Below are positions 50,176 to 60,314 of a stretch of 64,000 nucleotides of DNA, piece after piece. The notes below the pieces were generated by a model. That model did no database searches. It was given only the letters and a program-made list of their open reading frames with translations, and was not told the DNA's origin. Origin of the DNA: Candidatus Latescibacterota bacterium (lineage in GTDB: Bacteria; Krumholzibacteriota; Krumholzibacteriia; WVZY01); NCBI GenBank assembly GCA_011772205.1, contig WVZY01000022.1, positions 186,001-250,000 of the forward strand, given 5' to 3'. The translations under genes and the position numbers were made by a program. Numbering within the stretch: the first letter of the stretch is position 1; the number at the start of each line of letters is the position of its first letter.

Positions 50176-51342
50176 TCAAATCCGTCCCTCTCGAGCCAGC
50201 CGCTGACCCAAACGGGGGCCCCGGCGACGCGTCTTGCCCACCCGTCTCTTGGAAACATTCAACAGAATCCCAGCCGACACCGCATTGACAACCAAAGCGG
50301 ATCCGCCGTAACTCACGAACGGGAGCGGAAGACCCGTCACCGGAAGGACACCCGTTGCAACGGCCATGTTCAGCGTGGCATAAATAAAAATTGAACACCC
50401 AAGACCGGCTGCCAGCACCTCTCCAAACGTATCTCCGCATTGCCGGGAGATCTTGAGTGCCCTCAGCACCAACAGAAGAAAAAGAAGACTCACCAGCACC
50501 GTTCCGATCAGACCGGCTTCTTCCCCTAAGATAGAGAAGATAAAATCCGTATGTGAATCCGGAAGCCAGCTGAGTTTCTGACGACTCCCCCCAAAACCCG
50601 CCCCAAAGACGCCACCGGATCCCAGAGCAATCAGCGATTGATGCACTTGCCAATTCGCAGCATCGAGGTTTTCCCCACGGTTGAGAAATGCCGCCACCCG
50701 CTGCTGAATATATGGCTCGCTCCATACCTTGATGGCCGCGGCTCCTCCCGCAGCGATCACGAGCCCGGCAAGATGAAGGAGCCGTGCCCCCCCCAGAAAG
50801 AGCACCACAACCGCAATGAGCGCGGTTGCCGCGGCAGTCCCATAGTTGGGTTGTGCCGCCATCAATGCAACCACGCTCACGATGGCGATTGCTGCTGGCA
50901 AAAATCCGCTCCTGAACTCCCTAAATTCTTTTCCCTTCCGATTGATCCAGTACGCAAGGAACACTACTAGTGCCAGCCGGGCGAATTCGGATGGTTGAAG
51001 CGTCATGCGGAAGAACTTCACATGGTACCAGCGGACGGAATCGCGGATAGCATATCCATAGATAAAGAGCCCGGCGAGGAGACAAACACCCAAGGCCAGT
51101 GCAAATGGGGAAAACCTCCTGTAAAATCGATAGTCGATATTCAGAGCCAAAACGAGAAATAGAGCTGCAACCAGAATCCTCACCATATGACGCTTCAGAA
51201 GAAAATAGGCGTCAGAGAATTTCGCTGCCGAAAAATAAGAGCTGGACGACGCCACGATGCTTGCACCGATCACCGTGATGAATACAACGATGAGAAGAAC
51301 CCTTTGATCACAATCCAGTTTGAGCTTCCTGAAGCTCTTCAT
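50176..51342 (-). CDS. ftsW: SEDS-family division protein FtsW (lipid II polymerase)
   Basis: Polytopic SEDS glycosyltransferase of 388 residues with about 10 helices. Seen are YQPSEFARLALVVFLAYW-type motif (LQPSEFARLALVVF), QPNYGTAA, GSGGVFGAGFGGSRQKLSWLPDSHTDFIFSILGEE and the terminal LPVTGLPLPFVSYGGSALVVN. Position between murD and murG, with ftsI in the same cluster, argues for FtsW rather than RodA. 130 bp of non-coding sequence separates it from murG. Confidence 0.96.
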   Translation of the reverse strand: MKSFRKLKLDCDQRVLLIVVFITVIGASIVASSSSYFSAAKFSDAYFLLKRHMVRILVAALFLVLALNIDYRFYRRFSPFALALGVCLLAGLFIYGYAIRDSVRWYHVKFFRMTLQPSEFARLALVVFLAYWINRKGKEFREFRSGFLPAAIAIVSVVALMAAQPNYGTAAATALIAVVVLFLGGARLLHLAGLVIAAGGAAAIKVWSEPYIQQRVAAFLNRGENLDAANWQVHQSLIALGSGGVFGAGFGGSRQKLSWLPDSHTDFIFSILGEEAGLIGTVLVSLLFLLLVLRALKISRQCGDTFGEVLAAGLGCSIFIYATLNMAVATGVLPVTGLPLPFVSYGGSALVVNAVSAGILLNVSKRRVGKTRRRGPRLGQRLAREGRI

Positions 51343-51353
51343 CCCTCTTCCCT

Positions 51354-52712
51354 TTACAAAGCACCTACTGAGGCTCTGAACACATCACCCCGATCAGTGT
51401 AATCCCGAAACATATCGAAACTAGCGCACGCAGGAGCGAGTAGTACGGTGTCACCAGGTTCCGCCGTCTCTTTCGCAGCGAGAACTGCTTCCTCCAGACT
51501 GCTGGCGTGCTGGACGGGGCGTTGACCCTGGATCGCACTTTCGATTTTTGCCGCGGCCTCTCCGAGAACGATCACCTTCACAACGTGATCCAAATGCGGG
51601 AGCAACATGCTGAAATCCCCGTTCTTGTCCCTTCCCCCGATGATCAGGATCACCCTGCCATCTATGCTTCTCAGGCTTTTTACTGCGGCATCGACGTTGG
51701 TTGCTTTCGAGTCGTTGATATAAGCTACGCCGCCAGCTACGCGAACGAGTTCCATCCGATGTGGAAGCGGGTGGTAACTTCTTAATGCTTCTGCAATGGT
51801 TTCCTTCTCGATCCCGAAAGGCGTCACGGCAGCTACGGCGGCCAATGCATTCTCCGCGTTATGAATGCCGACCGGCGTAAACTCGCTTCGCTGGATCACC
51901 CGTTCTTTCCTACCGGACCATTCTCGGATGATCATGTCGTCCTCCAGGCATACTCCTTCTTCGAGACTTCGGGCAGAGCTGAACGCAATCTTTCGACCCT
52001 CGAAACCAGCCGCCATGCTCAGGCATGCGTTGTCTCCCGCGTTGTAAACAAAAACCGTTTCGGCATCCGACCGATTGAGAATCCGCGCTTTAGATTTCAC
52101 GTATTCGTCGAACGAGTCGCCATACCGATCCAAATGGTCCGGTGTCACGTTGAGAAGGACTGCTATGTCCGACTTGAAATCGACGATCGTGTCCAGCTGG
52201 AAGCTGCTGACCTCGAGGACCGCGATGTCGAAGGCATCCTCATCGGATACTACAGAGGAAAACGGCGTGCCTACGTTTCCCGCCACAACGGCGCGCTTCC
52301 CAGCCGTTTCCAGTATCCGGCCGATGATGTTCACAACTGTCGATTTGCCATTCGTTCCGGTGACTCCAATCACTTTTGAGGAGCAAAATTGATAAGCAAG
52401 TTCGAGCTCCCCGATCACTTCCACACTGCTTTTTCTTGCTGTGTCGACCAGCGCATGCTCGAGAGGTATCCCGGGGCTGAGAACAAGGCAGTCCGAACGA
52501 CGAACCGACTCGCTCGCGCCGCTTTTATCCACCGCTTTTATGCGGTTTTCGAAACCGGCCGTCTCCGGAGTAGCCATGAAAACCGACAGCACCTCCTTGT
52601 CGTCGTCATAGACCGTAACGGAATAATCCTTACGGGCTAGCAGGAGTGCTGCGGCGGCCCCGCTTTTCGCCATTCCGAACACGAAGAAATTCTTCTTATC
52701 CAACACGCTCAT
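51354..52712 (-). CDS. murD: UDP-MurNAc-L-alanine-D-glutamate ligase
   Basis: Adds D-Glu; 452 residues. FVFGMAKSGAAAALLL at the N-terminus, VLSPGIPLEH, ATP loop GVTGTNGKSTVVN, LEVSSFQLD, NVTPDHLDRYGDSFDEY, HNAENALAA, NDSKATNVDAA, LIIGGRDKNGDF. Confidence 0.98.
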   Translation of the reverse strand: MSVLDKKNFFVFGMAKSGAAAALLLARKDYSVTVYDDDKEVLSVFMATPETAGFENRIKAVDKSGASESVRRSDCLVLSPGIPLEHALVDTARKSSVEVIGELELAYQFCSSKVIGVTGTNGKSTVVNIIGRILETAGKRAVVAGNVGTPFSSVVSDEDAFDIAVLEVSSFQLDTIVDFKSDIAVLLNVTPDHLDRYGDSFDEYVKSKARILNRSDAETVFVYNAGDNACLSMAAGFEGRKIAFSSARSLEEGVCLEDDMIIREWSGRKERVIQRSEFTPVGIHNAENALAAVAAVTPFGIEKETIAEALRSYHPLPHRMELVRVAGGVAYINDSKATNVDAAVKSLRSIDGRVILIIGGRDKNGDFSMLLPHLDHVVKVIVLGEAAAKIESAIQGQRPVQHASSLEEAVLAAKETAEPGDTVLLAPACASFDMFRDYTDRGDVFRASVGAL

Positions 52713-52724
52713 TACTCACTACTA

Positions 52725-53810
52725 TCACTGAAGCTTCAGCGTGCTGAGACTCAGCAGCGCGAGAAGGGCTGCGATGATCCAGAACCGCACGACCACTTTC
52801 GACTCCGCCCAGCCGCAGAGCTCGAAATGGTGGTGGAGCGGAGACATCCTGAATATCCGCTTCTTTCTGAAGCGAAATGAGCCCACCTGTAAGATGACGC
52901 TCAATGCTTCCGCAACGAAAATTCCGCCGATAACTAGGAGTAGGAGCTCCCTTTTCAACAGTACAGCGATCACGCCCAAAGCGCCGCCGAGTGAGAGCGA
53001 TCCTGTATCCCCCATGAAAACTTGGGCCGGGTGGCTGTTGAACCAGAGAAAACCAAGCGATGCGCCTACAGCTGCCATACAGTAGATGCTGAGCTCACCG
53101 CTGCCTTCGAGATACAGAATGTTGAGATAGTTCGAAAAGATTTTATGCCCGCTTAGATAAGCAAGACCTGCAAATGCAAAAAAGCAGAAAGCGCCGAGAC
53201 CCACGGCAAGGCCGTCGATGCCGTCGGTTAGATTTACGCTATTGCTCGTCGCCGTCAAAACCAGCATGACCAGAACGATATAGAACATGCCGAAGTTGAT
53301 GAACAATCCTTTGAAAAACGGGATACTCGTCAATGCCCCCGCACCCTCCAGCAGCGGGCGGAAATAGAGAAAGCACCCGAGTGCCAGTCCGAAGGTAATC
53401 TGACCGATCAACTTGTACCGGCCGACGAGACCCTTCGGGCGTTTCTTCACAGCGTGCAGATAGTCATCGAGAAACCCTATCAGTCCCATCCACAAAGTTG
53501 TAGCGAGCGTGATCAGCACATACGGATTTTTCAAATTGCACCAGAGGAGCGAGGGGATGACGATAGCACTTAGGAGCAGGAGTCCTCCCATAGTGGGTGT
53601 GCCGAATTTCCCCTGATGCGTTTTGGGCCCTTCCTCTCTGATCGGCTGATAGACACCCCTCCGCTCGAGAAACCGTATTAAAACCGGACCCAGCAAAAAA
53701 CTTATGATCAGCGCCGTTACCATGGCGTAAGCGGCGCGAAAGGTGATGTACCTGAAAACGTTTAGTGCGGAGAAGTGGGTATGAAGCGGATAAAGCAAGT
53801 GATATAACAT
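52725..53810 (-). CDS. mraY: Phospho-MurNAc-pentapeptide translocase
   Basis: Makes lipid I on undecaprenyl phosphate; 361 residues, ~10 membrane helices. GKFGTPTMGGLL, GFLDDYLHAVKKR, NLTDGIDGLAVGL, MGDTGSLSLGGALG, and the HHHFELCGWAE histidine loop. AGGAG precedes the ATG, which shares one base with the murF stop. Confidence 0.98.
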   Translation of the reverse strand: MLYHLLYPLHTHFSALNVFRYITFRAAYAMVTALIISFLLGPVLIRFLERRGVYQPIREEGPKTHQGKFGTPTMGGLLLLSAIVIPSLLWCNLKNPYVLITLATTLWMGLIGFLDDYLHAVKKRPKGLVGRYKLIGQITFGLALGCFLYFRPLLEGAGALTSIPFFKGLFINFGMFYIVLVMLVLTATSNSVNLTDGIDGLAVGLGAFCFFAFAGLAYLSGHKIFSNYLNILYLEGSGELSIYCMAAVGASLGFLWFNSHPAQVFMGDTGSLSLGGALGVIAVLLKRELLLLVIGGIFVAEALSVILQVGSFRFRKKRIFRMSPLHHHFELCGWAESKVVVRFWIIAALLALLSLSTLKLQ

Positions 53811-55219
53811 CAGCTCTCCTCCCCCATTTTGGTGGCGGCAAGCAGCCCATCCACCACTCTCTCCAGCCCGCAGGCTCTGGATCCTTTGACGAGAACGGCA
53901 TCCCCCGGGCGAAGTTCTCGTTTCAGTGTTTGAACGAGTTCCTTTAAATCCACGAACACGGACAACGAAGCTTTGCCTCCCTTGAGCTGATAAGCCTCCG
54001 TAACATCGCCGCTGCTCTCACCGATCCAGAAAATGCGGTCCAATGCGATTGTTGCCAGGTACGCGCCTAGATCACTGTGACAACTCTGCGTGTAATCTCC
54101 GAGTTCCTTCATCTCGCCCAGAACAGCAATCCTTCTCTTCGCATCGAATTCCATCAATGTATCCAAAGATGCCCGCATGCTGCTCGGATTGGCGTTATAA
54201 GAGTCGTCGATAACTGTCACACCGGACTCTCGCCGTACTTTTCCCCTCCCGAAGAGCGGCTCCGATTCGAGGAGCCCTTCGCGGGACAATTTGATCTCGA
54301 CCCCGCAAAGATCACCGACGGCCAGTGCTGCTGCAGCGTTCTTCAAGTTGTGCTTGCCTGTCATTCTTACTGCCATCGGTTCTCCGTTGAAACAAAACTC
54401 GGTCCTTTCGGTTCCTCCCTTCACATCAGTGATCCGGTAATTACACGACTCCGAGAAGCCAAACGTGAAGTAGCGGCACTTCGAGCGGCTTTTCAATAGA
54501 GGGAGAAAATCGTCGTCACCGGGAAGCAGTACATATCCATTCGTCCCCATGTGGTCGAGAAGTTCGGCCTTGGCGCTTGCAACGCCTTCCGGGCTTCCAA
54601 AAAAACCGATGTGGGCTTCGCCGATATTCGTAATCACGCTGATATCAGGTTTGAGCAGCGCGGCAAGGAAGTCGATTTCCCCTTTTTGATTTGCGCCTAC
54701 CTCCAAAACGAGATATTCATTTTCCTCCCCCGTTTCGAGTATGGTTAGGGGGACACCGATCCGACTATTGAAGCTGTCCGGGCTGCCATGAACCCTGTAC
54801 TTCCGCTTGAGGATCGATCGCGTGAATTCCTTGGTCGTGGTTTTTCCGCTGCTACCCGTGATAGCGACCACTGTGACGTCCAAAGTGTTCCTGTAGGCTC
54901 TGGCGAGTTCCTGCAGTGCCTGCAGTGTATCTTTAACGAGAATCGAAGCGGCGCCTGTTTGCTCGATCCATCGAGCCGTTTCCTCGTCTTCCACAACTGC
55001 GGCCACGCACCCGCGGGAAATCGCTTCGCCGGCGAAACGATGACCGTTTGTGTTTTCTCCCTTAAAGGCAAAGAAGATCCGCCCCGAGCATTCTTTCCGA
55101 GTGTCCACGGTGGCACCAAACCACATTTCCTTCCCACGGCTGGCAGGGGAGCTTCGTATGACCAGCCCTCCAATATCTTCAAGCGCTTCTACAACCCACC
55201 CGAGCATCCTTACGCTCAT
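53810..55219 (-). CDS. murF: UDP-MurNAc-tripeptide-D-Ala-D-Ala ligase
   Basis: Completes the pentapeptide precursor; ~469 residues. DTRKECSGRIFFAFKGENTNGHRF, ATP loop ITGSSGKTTTKE, EVGANQKGEI, NIGEAHIGFFGS, DDSYNANPSSMRASLD, LGEMKELGD, VLVKGSRACGLE. I place the start at 55219 (GGAG 6 nt upstream, ATGA overlap with murE) rather than 55231. Confidence 0.97.
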   Translation of the reverse strand: MSVRMLGWVVEALEDIGGLVIRSSPASRGKEMWFGATVDTRKECSGRIFFAFKGENTNGHRFAGEAISRGCVAAVVEDEETARWIEQTGAASILVKDTLQALQELARAYRNTLDVTVVAITGSSGKTTTKEFTRSILKRKYRVHGSPDSFNSRIGVPLTILETGEENEYLVLEVGANQKGEIDFLAALLKPDISVITNIGEAHIGFFGSPEGVASAKAELLDHMGTNGYVLLPGDDDFLPLLKSRSKCRYFTFGFSESCNYRITDVKGGTERTEFCFNGEPMAVRMTGKHNLKNAAAALAVGDLCGVEIKLSREGLLESEPLFGRGKVRRESGVTVIDDSYNANPSSMRASLDTLMEFDAKRRIAVLGEMKELGDYTQSCHSDLGAYLATIALDRIFWIGESSGDVTEAYQLKGGKASLSVFVDLKELVQTLKRELRPGDAVLVKGSRACGLERVVDGLLAATKMGEES

Positions 55220-56700
55220 CGCTTGCTCCATTCGCGCAATGCGCGGTCTGCTTCTTCCCTATCGCTGAAATAATGTTTTTTCGTGCCGATGATCTGGTAG
55301 TCCTCATGCCCTTTTCCAATAATCGCCACGATTTCTCCCTCTTCCGCCTGACCCACCGCTGACTGAATCGCCATGCTTCTATCGGCAACGACGTGGAGAT
55401 TTTCTGATCCTTGCTGCATGCCGGAAAGAGTATCTTCCAATATTTGCTGCAGCGATTCAGTTCGCGGGTTGTCTTCGGTTACATAACACGCATCGGAGAG
55501 CTCTTCGACAACCCGCCCCATTAGCGGACGCTTTCCACGATCGCGATCACCACCGCAGCCAAACACTGTGATGAGTCTCTTCGGATTCAACCCGCGACAG
55601 AACGAAAGCGTCATCTCGACACTGTCCGGCGTATGGCAGTAATCGATCACAATTAGCGGACGTTCCCCGCCGCCGAGCGTTTCAAACCTTCCCGGCACCC
55701 GATCCAGCACTTCGAGACCGTGCTTTATTTCCAGCGGCATGATCCCCAGCGCATGCGCCGCTCCAGCTGCGAGCAACGCATTCGAAACGCTGAACCGGCC
55801 GAGGAGCTTCATTTGCACCGGAAAGGAGGATCCATCCGGCATGCATAGAGTGAATCCCGTTCCTCTGAGAGACGTCTCGATGCCTGCCGCTATGATGTCC
55901 GCTCCTCGATCCACCCCCACGGATATTTTTTCGCCGGGAAAACTCTCGCCTATCACCCGCGCCGTCGGATCTTCTCGGGAATAAACCAACGTGCCGCTCC
56001 GTTTTTGGCGAGGCGGACCCGCGAGGGATTCACAAAATTCCCGCTTTGCAGCCACATAATCTTCGAGGCTGTTATGGTAGTCGAGGTGGTCACGGGTCAC
56101 GTTCGTTAGTATCCCGACACTAAAATCAATCCCCGAGGTCCGTTGCTGCCGCACCGCGTGGGAGCTGACTTCCATGACCACCCCGCGACATCCAATGTCT
56201 TTCATTTCACGCAACAACCGATGCAGGGTAACCGGTTCCGGCGTGGTGTGCGCAGCCCTCTCGAGCTGTTGTGCCGTTCCATGCCCGATGGTGCCGATGA
56301 TCCCCATCTCGCCCCAGGAACTGCTCCCTGCTATCGAATTGAGCAAGTGGGCCGTCGATGTCTTTCCGTTCGTGCCGGTCACGCCGCAGACGACGAGCGA
56401 GTCCGCGGGATTCTCGTAGAATCGTGAAGCAACGAGCGCCAGCGCCTTGGCCGAATCTTCGACGACAACATTGGCCACGTTTTCTTCTTCGATCGGCTTT
56501 TCAGTAATACAAGCCACCGCTCCCCGCTCAATCGCCTCGCCGACGAACTCCCGCCCATCGGATTGTGTTCCCTTCACCGCAGCAAACAACCACCCCCTCG
56601 AAACGGTTCTCGAGTCATCGCTGATCCCCAGGATGTCGACCTCTTTGAAGTTCCGGATTTCCGTTGGTTCCAGGGCTTCGATCAGTTTGGACAGTTTCAT
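55216..56700 (-). CDS. murE: UDP-MurNAc-L-Ala-D-Glu-meso-diaminopimelate ligase
   Basis: Adds the third amino acid; ~494 residues. DSRTVSRGWLFAAVKG, ATP loop GVTGTNGKTSTAHLL, EVSSHAVRQQRTSGIDF, NVTRDHLDYH, YCHTPDSVEMTL, FGCGGDRDRGKRP. The specificity motif DNPR (~residues 410-413) indicates meso-diaminopimelate rather than lysine. ATG at 56700 with GGAAG 7 nt upstream; the longer frame to 56922 would overlap ftsI by 178 bp and is rejected. Confidence 0.97.
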   Translation of the reverse strand: MKLSKLIEALEPTEIRNFKEVDILGISDDSRTVSRGWLFAAVKGTQSDGREFVGEAIERGAVACITEKPIEEENVANVVVEDSAKALALVASRFYENPADSLVVCGVTGTNGKTSTAHLLNSIAGSSSWGEMGIIGTIGHGTAQQLERAAHTTPEPVTLHRLLREMKDIGCRGVVMEVSSHAVRQQRTSGIDFSVGILTNVTRDHLDYHNSLEDYVAAKREFCESLAGPPRQKRSGTLVYSREDPTARVIGESFPGEKISVGVDRGADIIAAGIETSLRGTGFTLCMPDGSSFPVQMKLLGRFSVSNALLAAGAAHALGIMPLEIKHGLEVLDRVPGRFETLGGGERPLIVIDYCHTPDSVEMTLSFCRGLNPKRLITVFGCGGDRDRGKRPLMGRVVEELSDACYVTEDNPRTESLQQILEDTLSGMQQGSENLHVVADRSMAIQSAVGQAEEGEIVAIIGKGHEDYQIIGTKKHYFSDREEADRALREWSKR

Positions 56701-56744
56701 CTCGACTCTTCCGGCTTCATGAGCGCTCTGCGTTTTCAATATCA

Positions 56745-58841
56745 TCATGTTCGACCACGATCGCAATAGAGCGTGACTGTGCCCTTTGCTGTCCGCTTGC
56801 CTGGTGGAGGTTTCTGCGAGCGAACGAAGCCGCTGCCAACGAATACGCACTTGAGTCCGGCGTCTGCCGCGCGACGTTTCGCCGCGCGAATGGGCAATCC
56901 CCTTAAGTCCGGGATGGTGCATTTCGCTCCTTTTGCCAATCCAGTGCGTACGTACAAATTCAACACATCGTTCTTTTTCATCGGCACTCCCGGATCCGGA
57001 TCCTGGGCAAACACATTGCCTTCCTCACCATGACAAACCACCTTTGCACCCAGCTTGCGCGCCCTTTCGAGAGCCGCCCAGCGGTTCATGCGGATGAAAT
57101 TGGGAGTTTTGAGCTGCCTTGCCTCCGGCGGCTTCCTTCGAACGACTGTCCCGGCCAACACACCATCGAAAAATGATGACGTGTTGGCAATCGCCCGGTT
57201 CACCCCCGCGAAAGCCGGTGCCGCTGAATCGCTTCCAAATCGTTTTTTCGGATCCGGTTCATCCAGCATCACGAGGCAGGCAATCTTGGGACTATCGAGA
57301 GGAGCAAAACCGATGAAGCTGGCAACGAACTTTCCGGGTAGATAGCCGCGTGGTCGGCAAGCCTTCTGGGCGGTACCGGTTTTACCTGCCACCTCCATAA
57401 AGTCGACGGCTGCACGCATTCCGGTGCCCGACTTCACCACTTCACCACAGAAAGATCTCAGGATTCGGGCCGTTTTTCCCGAAACCACGTTTCGCTTCCA
57501 AATCGGCCGGATGAATTTGGGCTTTCCGGTTTGCCCGTCGACGGTTGCCTTTATGATGCGCGGGATCATCAAAGCGCCGCCGTTGGCCACGGCAGCGAAA
57601 GCGCACAACATCTGGAGCGGCGTAGTGGCGATTTCCTGACCGAATGCCAGCGTGATCTGTGTTCGTTTCGACCAGCTGTCAATCGAAGATATCGATCCAG
57701 GGGATTCACCCGAGAGACGAATCCCCGTTTTGCTTCCGAATCCAAACAGGCGGATCCGTTTGTAGAATTCTTTGGGAGTGAGCAGCAGAGAGGCTTTCGC
57801 CATTGCGATGTTGCTGGAGACGGTAAAAGCTTCTTCGAATGTAACCTCTCCGTGCGGGTGCGGATCGGTTATCCGAGCGCATTTGAAATCCGCTGTTCCA
57901 TTCTCGGCGTCGAAAAGATCCTCGGGCGAAACCTTTCCCTCTTCGAGCAGTGCGGCAGCGGTAATGAGTTTGAATGTCGATCCGGGCTCGTAGATACAGC
58001 TGATCGAACGGATCGTCCAAAGAGAATCATCAGGAGATTTGAATGCGCGATTCTTTGGAGCCGGGTATTCTGCCAGGGCGAGGATCTCACCTGATGCAAT
58101 CTCCATTACGATCAGAGATCCTCCCCTGGCGTGATTCTCGATGACTGCTCGCTCCAGTTCGAACTCTGCAATATCCTGGATCGACGCGTCGATCGTGAGG
58201 AACACATCATTCCCGTTTTTCGGCTCCTTCAACTGATATCTGAAATAACCGCTCGAGCGGTATTCCCCGTTCATCAAAATCTCTTCGAGTCCAGGAACGC
58301 CACCGAGTTCTTCATCGAAGGCCGCCTCCGCCCCAGCCATTCCGTGGTTGTCATACCCCACAAAACCGACGACCTTGTTTCCTACATTCCCATATGGATA
58401 TACGCGATCGGCTTCCCGGTGGACGCCTACTCCAGGGAGCGATGCCAAGACCTTGAGGTCTTTTTCACGCGGGAAACACCTGCGCTTGACCCAAACAAAC
58501 TGCTTGCCGGAACGTAGTTTTCTGCGAACGCTGGACTTCGTTATGCTGAGTGTCCGCGAGAGAACGCTGATAACCTCATTACGGTTCTTGACTTCTTTTG
58601 GATGGATCGATACGGAGTACGAGCGAACACTCAGTGCGAGCGGTCGGCCGTTCCTGTCGAAAATGGCTCCCCTAATCGGAGGAATCTTCTTGTAGGTCCT
58701 CCACTGATCCTCGGCCTGCTCCTTGTAGAATGCATGCGACAGGACTTGCACATGAAACAAGCGCGTCCATAAGCCGAATGTTGCGAGCACGAAGATTGCG
58801 CCGACGGCGTAAACCCGGATGTTGCCTTTTCGTGCTCCCAT
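56745..58841 (-). CDS. ftsI: Division transpeptidase FtsI/PBP (class B) with C-terminal PASTA domains
   Basis: Septal transpeptidase of 698 residues. One N-terminal membrane helix (~10-30), a PBP dimer domain, and the transpeptidase with STFK (S288, K291), SSN (342-344) and KTG (487-489). Residues ~571-698 form about two PASTA-like units (MNRWAALERARKLGAKVVCHG...PDLRGLPIRAAKRRAADAGLKCVFVG). PASTA-bearing class B PBPs are common in Gram-positives (SpoVD/PBP2x) and in some non-proteobacterial Gram-negatives. It sits between ftsL and murE. Confidence 0.96.
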   Translation of the reverse strand: MGARKGNIRVYAVGAIFVLATFGLWTRLFHVQVLSHAFYKEQAEDQWRTYKKIPPIRGAIFDRNGRPLALSVRSYSVSIHPKEVKNRNEVISVLSRTLSITKSSVRRKLRSGKQFVWVKRRCFPREKDLKVLASLPGVGVHREADRVYPYGNVGNKVVGFVGYDNHGMAGAEAAFDEELGGVPGLEEILMNGEYRSSGYFRYQLKEPKNGNDVFLTIDASIQDIAEFELERAVIENHARGGSLIVMEIASGEILALAEYPAPKNRAFKSPDDSLWTIRSISCIYEPGSTFKLITAAALLEEGKVSPEDLFDAENGTADFKCARITDPHPHGEVTFEEAFTVSSNIAMAKASLLLTPKEFYKRIRLFGFGSKTGIRLSGESPGSISSIDSWSKRTQITLAFGQEIATTPLQMLCAFAAVANGGALMIPRIIKATVDGQTGKPKFIRPIWKRNVVSGKTARILRSFCGEVVKSGTGMRAAVDFMEVAGKTGTAQKACRPRGYLPGKFVASFIGFAPLDSPKIACLVMLDEPDPKKRFGSDSAAPAFAGVNRAIANTSSFFDGVLAGTVVRRKPPEARQLKTPNFIRMNRWAALERARKLGAKVVCHGEEGNVFAQDPDPGVPMKKNDVLNLYVRTGLAKGAKCTIPDLRGLPIRAAKRRAADAGLKCVFVGSGFVRSQKPPPGKRTAKGTVTLYCDRGRT

Positions 58842-58845
58842 TCCT

Positions 58846-59286
58846 TCAGTCCTTCTTGCTGTCCTTTTGGATTGTGTAACCGAGAACTTCCGGCACGAGG
58901 CTTCGTCTTACCGTGAACTCTTCATGCTCCTGGTAAGGCCTGTAACCGGAATCGATGGCGACTCTTTTGAGACTCTCGCTGTCAGCTTCGATCATGCCGA
59001 GCCTGTCTTCGCAGTAACCAACAATGCGCTCCCGCGAGGTTAGGGAAGTTATTTCGCTCGTGAGCGTGTGGAGCTTCTCGCGGTATAGGAGCTGCTGTTT
59101 CTCGAGATTGGAGATTCTTTCTGTGAGCACGCTGGAATAAATTTGCGTTGTCACGTATGCCAGGAGAAGGACTGCGCAAACCGAAAAAACGACAATCGTA
59201 ATAGGAACTCCGGCATGCCCTGAGATGACAGAGGCGATGAATTTGCTGAACCGCTTGTATACGCTTCCTTTTAGATATCCACTCAT
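58846..59286 (-). CDS. ftsL: FtsL-like division protein
   Basis: Bitopic protein of 146 residues: cytoplasmic N-terminus (~25), one membrane helix (~27-48), then a coiled coil (SVLTERISNLEKQQLLYREKLHTLTSEITSLTSRERIVGYCEDRLGM), the FtsL/DivIC pattern. Sequence conservation in this family is low, so the call rests on topology and on position between rsmH and ftsI. The ~45-residue tail after the coiled coil is longer than in E. coli FtsL. Confidence 0.85.
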   Translation of the reverse strand: MSGYLKGSVYKRFSKFIASVISGHAGVPITIVVFSVCAVLLLAYVTTQIYSSVLTERISNLEKQQLLYREKLHTLTSEITSLTSRERIVGYCEDRLGMIEADSESLKRVAIDSGYRPYQEHEEFTVRRSLVPEVLGYTIQKDSKKD

Positions 59287-59327
59287 CTCCCCACCAGGTC
59301 TGAAATATACCTTCTCATCCGATTGCT

Positions 59328-60236
59328 TTAGATAACCCTTGCGGCTCTGAGCCGCGCGCTTCTCGCTCGAGGATTTCGCGCGATCTCCTCATTGGCTGTC
59401 TTGATGGCTTTTTTCGTTAAGAGTTCCAGCGCTGGCCGACGCCCACAGACGCACACGGGCGTTCCAGGAGGACAGATACATTCAGCGCTCTCTCTCCTGA
59501 GGAACTCTTTTATCATGCGGTCTTCGAGTGAGTGATAACTGATAAAAACAAGCCTCCCATTCCGGTTTACATAGCGGAGGATCGACCCGAGAAACTCTTG
59601 AAGCAATTCGAGCTCCCTGTTTACGGCGATCCGGAACGCTTGGAATATCCTGCTCAGAAGGCCGGGGGAAACTCTCCTGCCAAACGCATTTTCAACGGCT
59701 GCTTTGAGGTCCGCCGTCGTACGCATCATGTGTTTCTGCGATGCATTCTTTATCGAGCGGGCAATCCTCCGTGGACGCGCCACCTCTCCGTAACGCTCAA
59801 GCACACAGGCGAGCCCCGCCATATCCGTACTCTCGATGAGATCACTCGCCGTTTGACCCGTACCGCTCATTCGCATGTCCAAAGGCCCTTCCCCTGAATA
59901 ACTGAAACCTCGATGGGAGTCCTCGAGTTGCAGACTCGACATGCCATGATCGACGAGGACCCCATCGACGTTGCCGCGCGAGCCCAGGGCAGAATCCAAT
60001 TCCGTGTATGCCCCCATGAAAAAAAATACCCGACCGCTGTACTCTTTCAGCCGTTCGGCAGCAACCTCCAGCGCCATGGCATCTCGATCGATGCCGATCA
60101 CGGTGACGTTTCCCCTCGCATCGAGGATCGCTTTCGCGTGCCCGCCACTTCCGACCGTCGCGTCCAGAATCAACCGGGAACCATCGTGAAGGAGGTAGTG
60201 AAGGGCTTCGGAAAGCAACACCGGCGTGTGGTACAT
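59328..60236 (-). CDS. rsmH: 16S rRNA (cytosine1402-N4)-methyltransferase
   Basis: SAM-dependent rRNA methylase (MraW), 302 residues. YHTPVLLSEALHYL, LDATVGSGGHAKAIL (SAM site), GIDRDAMALEVA, DGVLVDHGMSSLQLEDSHRGFSYSGEGPLDMRM, FQAFRIAVNRELELLQEFL, FISYHSLEDRMIKEFL. The tail holds CxCP/CxCG Cys pairs (CICPPGTPVCVCG). GAGGAGG precedes the ATG. Confidence 0.98.
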   Translation of the reverse strand: MYHTPVLLSEALHYLLHDGSRLILDATVGSGGHAKAILDARGNVTVIGIDRDAMALEVAAERLKEYSGRVFFFMGAYTELDSALGSRGNVDGVLVDHGMSSLQLEDSHRGFSYSGEGPLDMRMSGTGQTASDLIESTDMAGLACVLERYGEVARPRRIARSIKNASQKHMMRTTADLKAAVENAFGRRVSPGLLSRIFQAFRIAVNRELELLQEFLGSILRYVNRNGRLVFISYHSLEDRMIKEFLRRESAECICPPGTPVCVCGRRPALELLTKKAIKTANEEIARNPRARSARLRAARVI

Positions 60237-60314
60237 CGACCTCCTCCAGAGGGTAAGCGCGCGTGCTCAAGTATCTCTAAGAAAACGCCGCCGTTATTCT
60301 GATAAGCGCTCCTA